Shown: positions 29,748-32,399 of the stretch, piece by piece
Numbering within the stretch: the stretch's first letter is position 1
How the letters are laid out: every line of letters starts with the position of its first letter
From: a virus
Virus record (IMG/VR): IMGVR_UViG_3300047557_003279
Span: 1-32,399 of that record
Length of the DNA stretch: 32,399 bases
Strand: one strand, 5' to 3'
Position numbers and translations under genes: made by a program
Notes under the pieces: model-generated
The model's input: the letters and a program-made list of their open reading frames with translations, nothing else
The model's database searches: none
What the model was told of the DNA's origin: nothing

Positions 29748-31251
29748 AGACCATCCTTATCCGCTCCCCGATCCAAGCCATGACCGGAACCGCCATAGAG
29801 TTGCCTAAAGCCTTGTATCGAGGGCCATCCGGGCATTGGGAGGCATCCTTGCCCCGCCACGGGATCAGGGTGTGGTCATCGGAAAAGCCTTGAAGCCGCT
29901 CACATTCCCGCGGGGTGAGGCGGCGCACAGCCATCGACTGCATAACATGATTGTGCGGAATGCTGTCTTTCCCGCCGCTTGCGCCGTGATGTTTGGCAAA
30001 ACAAGCGGTCAATGGATCGGCAGTTTCCTGAAAGACAACCGGCTGCATCACCGCAGTCCCGCCCTGATTGGCAGTCGGATTTAACCCTGAAGTGGCGTCC
30101 AAGGTTTTGCTTGTGTCCTCATTCATCCGGACATAAAACCCGCCCTCCGGCCTGTCAGATCGCTTGTTACCACCATAAATGTTCAAGGGTTGAGCTACAG
30201 CGTGATGGTTTGTTTTGGTAAGGGTAAACATCGCCTCTCCCTCCTCCCCCAATCCACAACCTGTTGAAGCGTCTGCCTCCGGGCTTCGGAAGATGTTCAT
30301 GGAATCTAACGGAATCGGTTGAACTACGGCATGGGTAGTGCGCGTATCGCCTTGATCGAATAGGTTGACGGTATTGGCAATCCCATCATCTACCCATGTC
30401 TCATCATCGTCTTGGGTATGAGCTCGCTTAGATTTCCGGTAAGCCATCGGAATATAGGTCTCATGCTCTGTAGCCGCATTACCGGGGCGGGATACCCCGG
30501 CAGTCGATGACAACAAGGTGGACATGACCTCAGGCAGACCGACCGGTTGGGCTACGAATAATCCTCCCTCATTTCCTGAGGGTCCTCCTGATCCTTTTGC
30601 CCATTTGCTTGTGACGGTATCGGCACACTCTGCGTTTGAGCCACCGTACTGAGGGCCTGGTGGAGAGCCGGGGGTAACTCCTTGCCCCTTTTCTCTGCTC
30701 GGCGGAGGATTCCCTGACATGCTTGCGAGCTCAAAAAGAACCGCTGCGGCAGCTCGCCAGTTTCCAAGACATCCGACAACGAACACACGGCGGCGTCTTT
30801 GGGCCACTCCGAAGTACTGAGCGTCAAGAACTCTGTAGGCGAACCCATACCCGAGTTCTCCCAACATTCCGAGGAAGGTACCAAAGTCCCGTCCTCCGTT
30901 TGACGACAAGACCCCAGGGACATTCTCCCAAACCAACCAACGGGGAGCGAAGTGGCGAGCAATGGCACCAAAGGTGAGCATGAGGTTGCCACGCGGATCG
31001 TCCAATCCTTTTCTGAGTCCGGCGACTGAGAAGGACTGACAGGGGGTTCCTCCGACAAGAAGGTCAATTGATCCAAGATTCCACTCCTTAAATTTAGTCA
31101 TATCGCCCAGGTTCGGCACATTCGGGTAGTGATGCTTAAGCACGGCTGATGGGAATGGCTCAATTTCAGAGAACGCCACCGGCTCCCATCCCATGTGGTG
31201 CCAAGCCGAGGTGGCTGCCTCAATACCTGAGCACACGGACAGATATTTCAT
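29731..31251 (-). CDS. Cytosine-5 DNA methyltransferase with repeat-rich target region
   Basis: A 506-residue enzyme that starts in an ATGA overlap. Motif I is SVCSGIEAATSAW (5-17), motif IV GGTPCQSFS with catalytic Cys71, motif VI WENVPG (108-113), motif VIII QRRRRVF (151-157), motif IX RRLTPRECERLQGF (443-456) and motif X ALGNSMAVP (481-489). The region between VIII and IX is about 285 residues, longer than in single-target enzymes such as M.HhaI, and holds about six variants of a short unit (ADTVTS, STLLSS, ANTVNL...HAVVQP, FTLTK...AVAQP, KTLDAT...AVMQP, DPLTACF...NHVMQ). Methylation probably protects phage DNA from host restriction; the target sequence cannot be read. Confidence 0.9.
   Translation of the reverse strand: MKYLSVCSGIEAATSAWHHMGWEPVAFSEIEPFPSAVLKHHYPNVPNLGDMTKFKEWNLGSIDLLVGGTPCQSFSVAGLRKGLDDPRGNLMLTFGAIARHFAPRWLVWENVPGVLSSNGGRDFGTFLGMLGELGYGFAYRVLDAQYFGVAQRRRRVFVVGCLGNWRAAAAVLFELASMSGNPPPSREKGQGVTPGSPPGPQYGGSNAECADTVTSKWAKGSGGPSGNEGGLFVAQPVGLPEVMSTLLSSTAGVSRPGNAATEHETYIPMAYRKSKRAHTQDDDETWVDDGIANTVNLFDQGDTRTTHAVVQPIPLDSMNIFRSPEADASTGCGLGEEGEAMFTLTKTNHHAVAQPLNIYGGNKRSDRPEGGFYVRMNEDTSKTLDATSGLNPTANQGGTAVMQPVVFQETADPLTACFAKHHGASGGKDSIPHNHVMQSMAVRRLTPRECERLQGFSDDHTLIPWRGKDASQCPDGPRYKALGNSMAVPVMAWIGERIRMVCELQK
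30552..31076 (-). CDS. Overlapping alternative-frame ORF inside the methyltransferase gene
   Basis: A 174-codon frame lies wholly inside the methyltransferase gene in another minus-strand frame. It starts with TTG at 31076 and has a perfect AAGGAG seven bases upstream, although those bases also encode KE in the main frame. The product (MDQLTFLSEEPPVSPSQSPD, then GWFGRMSLGSCRQ, NSGMGSPTEFLTLSTSEWP, LPQRFFLSSQACQGILRRAEKRGKELPPALHQAL) resembles proteins I remember annotated in many phages and proteobacteria. Conservation there may only follow the conserved methyltransferase motifs. I list it as a candidate dual-coding gene, not a proven one. Confidence 0.42.
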   Translation of the reverse strand: MDQLTFLSEEPPVSPSQSPDSEKDWTIRVATSCSPLVPLLATSLPVGWFGRMSLGSCRQTEDGTLVPSSECWENSGMGSPTEFLTLSTSEWPKDAAVCSLSDVLETGELPQRFFLSSQACQGILRRAEKRGKELPPALHQALSTVAQTQSVPIPSQANGQKDQEDPQEMREDYS

Positions 31252-31457
31252 CGGCTTGCTTCCTTATGCCAATACCTTCGATTCTGCTCCCCAATCCACA
31301 GCCCTACGCAGGCCAGCTCAAGCTCCTCAGAGGGCGGGTTAGTCTTTAACGCAGTCTTAACCCCTTCCTGGTATCCGAGCTGGTACTGGTCATTTAAGCG
31401 ACTCTCAATTAACACCCCGAGGATGGCGACAAGCAAAGCGATCAATACATATTTCAT
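31248..31457 (-). CDS. Small membrane-anchored protein, 69 residues
   Basis: ATGA overlaps link it to the genes on both sides. The first 20 residues (MKYVLIALLVAILGVLIESR) form a hydrophobic segment that could be an uncleaved signal or membrane anchor. The rest (LNDQYQLGYQEGVKTALKTNPPSEELELACVGLWIGEQNRRYWHK) would lie in the periplasm. A lysis, spanin or superinfection-exclusion role is thinkable; no motif supports a choice. Confidence 0.68.
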   Translation of the reverse strand: MKYVLIALLVAILGVLIESRLNDQYQLGYQEGVKTALKTNPPSEELELACVGLWIGEQNRRYWHKEASR

Positions 31458-31651
31458 AAGATGTCTCGCAGTCTGTAGTAGGTCGTCCCATCGGCCTCTC
31501 GAATTGAGTCAATTTTGTAACCCTCAGCCCTCAGGCGATGAATCGCTGAGGACAACCGATCAATCCTCATCTTTTCCGCTTGAGCAGTTGTGATCTTGCC
31601 GGTCTTGATTAAGCGGTATAGCACCCGCTGCTTTTGGCTTCTCTTGGTCAT
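31454..31651 (-). CDS. Winged helix-turn-helix protein
   Basis: The ATG at 31651 overlaps the previous stop (ATGA) and has AAGGA seven bases upstream; the extension to 31687 is less likely. The 65-residue product (SQKQRVLYRLIKTGKITTAQAEKMRIDRLSSAIHRLRAEGYKIDSIREADGTTYYRLRDIL) fits the small phage HTH family with G.IT..qA....i.RLs..I..LR..G..I and a C-terminal Y.L wing. It may regulate early genes or act as a DNA-binding accessory. The operator is not visible. Confidence 0.75.
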   Translation of the reverse strand: MTKRSQKQRVLYRLIKTGKITTAQAEKMRIDRLSSAIHRLRAEGYKIDSIREADGTTYYRLRDIL

Positions 31652-31980
31652 ACCGGATTCCTTGAGCCCCTGTTTTGGCATGGCCAAACCTTAGCAAGAG
31701 ATTCTCTGACCAAGGCTTCAGCGTTTCGGTGTCGTTGCCCCGGGTTATTAGTTAGGTGCTGAAGGGCGATGTCTTTTACTTGGCCGGCCGTTATGGTGCT
31801 TTCCACCCGCGGGCAGATCGTCACATGAACATTGACATCGTAGATTCCAACGACATACCCAAGGGCATACATCCTGTCTCCGAGATCTCCGGTGAGTTTC
31901 ATAAAGAGATCGTTTCCGGTTAGGAACTCAGCCCGGGCCATAGCTGGAATGAACATCAAGGCAATCAGTAGCTTTTTCAT
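31648..31980 (-). CDS. Secreted Rap1a/Tai-like protein
   Basis: A 110-residue protein starting in an ATGA overlap. MKKLLIALMFIPAMARA is a clear signal peptide (probable cleavage after residue 17). The mature part has the Rap1a/Tai pattern: TGNDLFMKL, YVVGIYDV, ICPRV (Cys56), ITAGQVKDIALQHLTNNPGQR and LVRESLAKVWPC (Cys101). The two cysteines would form a disulfide in the periplasm. Known members include immunity proteins against type VI amidase effectors; many others are uncharacterised. In a phage it could affect host periplasmic enzymes or another phage's lysin. That role is inferred. Confidence 0.78.
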   Translation of the reverse strand: MKKLLIALMFIPAMARAEFLTGNDLFMKLTGDLGDRMYALGYVVGIYDVNVHVTICPRVESTITAGQVKDIALQHLTNNPGQRHRNAEALVRESLAKVWPCQNRGSRNPV

Positions 31981-32168
31981 TGTTTAAGCTCCCGCTTCAT
32001 TGAGCTCTCGATAACCGTTGCGTGCATCTTCATTGAGCTTGCGATGTTGGCAATCGCCTGATAATTAGGCTTATAGGTTTGCCTTGCCTCTTTATTTAAT
32101 TGCGTCATCAGGCTATTCAACGCAACTACATGCCCACCAAGATCTGCGCCGTCTTCTACTTTTTTCAT
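31977..32168 (-). CDS. Small helical protein, 63 residues
   Basis: AGGAG precedes the ATG and the stop overlaps the Rap1a-like start (ATGA). The sequence (MKKVEDGADLGGHVVALNSLMTQLNKEARQTYKPNYQAIANIASSMKMHATVIESSMKREL) is helical with alternating hydrophobic residues, like an amphipathic coiled coil. No signal or motif is seen. Its function is unknown; it may partner the membrane proteins beside it. Confidence 0.66.
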   Translation of the reverse strand: MKKVEDGADLGGHVVALNSLMTQLNKEARQTYKPNYQAIANIASSMKMHATVIESSMKRELKQ

Positions 32169-32176
32169 GATTGCTC

Positions 32177-32380
32177 CTATCGAACCCTAACCTGACACGA
32201 ATACGCCTGGGTGTTATCTCTGAACGACCCCATGATCCTGCAATCGTCTGTAGTTTCCTTTTGTTGCCATTGCATCCCGAATATGAAAGCGATGATGCAA
32301 ATGACAATCCAACCAAATGATTCTTTCCACCGAGTCACAATCCATTCCCAAATCTTTTTTAAATCTAAAAGGTCTTTCAT
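32177..32380 (-). CDS. Small inner-membrane protein, 67 residues
   Basis: The first complete gene at the right edge, with GGAGG before its ATG. After a charged amphipathic start (MKDLLDLKKIWEWIVTRWKES) a single hydrophobic helix (FGWIVICIIAFIFGMQW, about 22-38) is followed by a polar tail with two cysteines. This would be a one-pass membrane protein. A holin-like, spanin-like or superinfection role are possible, but no motif decides. The last 19 bases of the window hold only its ribosome site and a few bases. Confidence 0.68.
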   Translation of the reverse strand: MKDLLDLKKIWEWIVTRWKESFGWIVICIIAFIFGMQWQQKETTDDCRIMGSFRDNTQAYSCQVRVR

Positions 32381-32399
32381 CGCCCCTCCTAAAAAAGTG

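Noticed and set aside
29731-31251. Complete restriction-modification system
   Set aside because: The methyltransferase is followed by a YbcO-like nuclease, but that family is a general phage nuclease and nothing shows site-specific restriction; no specificity subunit is present.

Overview
The window looks like part of a tailed double-stranded DNA phage genome (Caudoviricetes) of a Gram-negative, probably proteobacterial, host. It carries a small and a large terminase, a portal, a scaffold, a major capsid protein, a head-tail adaptor and a long block of fibre genes. The host guess rests on accessory families common in proteobacterial phages and prophages (YbcO-like nuclease, XF1762-like protein, Rap1a/Tai-like secreted protein) and on clear Shine-Dalgarno sites. 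Gene order and the absence of any tail-tube or tape-measure gene fit a short-tailed (podovirus-like) virion, probably from an environmental, perhaps aquatic, lineage. That is inference. No integrase, replication gene, tRNA or rRNA was seen.

Every supported gene is on the minus strand, so the transcription order runs from the right end of the window to the left. Genes are packed with ATGA, TAATG, TGATG or TTGA stop-start overlaps. I used these overlaps and the Shine-Dalgarno sites to trim many starts and to recover five short reading frames of 22 to 59 codons.

Layout in transcription order. (1) 32.4-29.4 kb: small membrane and secreted proteins, a Rap1a/Tai-like protein, a winged-helix protein, a large cytosine-5 DNA methyltransferase with a repeat-rich central region and a Shine-Dalgarno-led alternative frame inside it, and a YbcO-like nuclease. 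(2) 29.4-27.3 kb: a near-consensus sigma70 promoter followed by a string of small unknown genes, a 127-base gap with direct repeats, and an XF1762-like protein. (3) 27.2-14.4 kb: packaging and head genes. These are TerS, a linker-type protein, TerL, a 1257-residue polyvalent-type protein, the portal, two small proteins, a GroES-like co-chaperonin, the scaffold, two structural proteins and the capsid protein, ending at a strong hairpin. (4) 14.4-9.3 kb: virion accessory proteins, a Lys/Gly-repeat protein followed by an intrinsic terminator, a first fibre, the adaptor and a zinc-ribbon protein. (5) 9.3-0 kb: adsorption module with a 799-residue collagen-like Gly-X-Ser fibre, a three-gene sugar-transfer cassette (GT2-FkbM fusion, GT2 plus the N-terminal half of a GT9 domain, and a separate GT9 C-terminal half), then modular and glycine-rich fibres and a 2OG-Fe(II) oxygenase. 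The last fibre gene runs off the left edge.

The most interesting points are the cassette of sugar-modifying enzymes among serine-rich fibres, the split GT9 enzyme, the phage co-chaperonin beside the scaffold, the basic 'KKGG' tag repeated in four otherwise unrelated proteins, the overlapping frame in the methyltransferase gene, and the repeated box around the small-terminase gene. All functional calls come from reading motifs and remembered family patterns. No database search was run.
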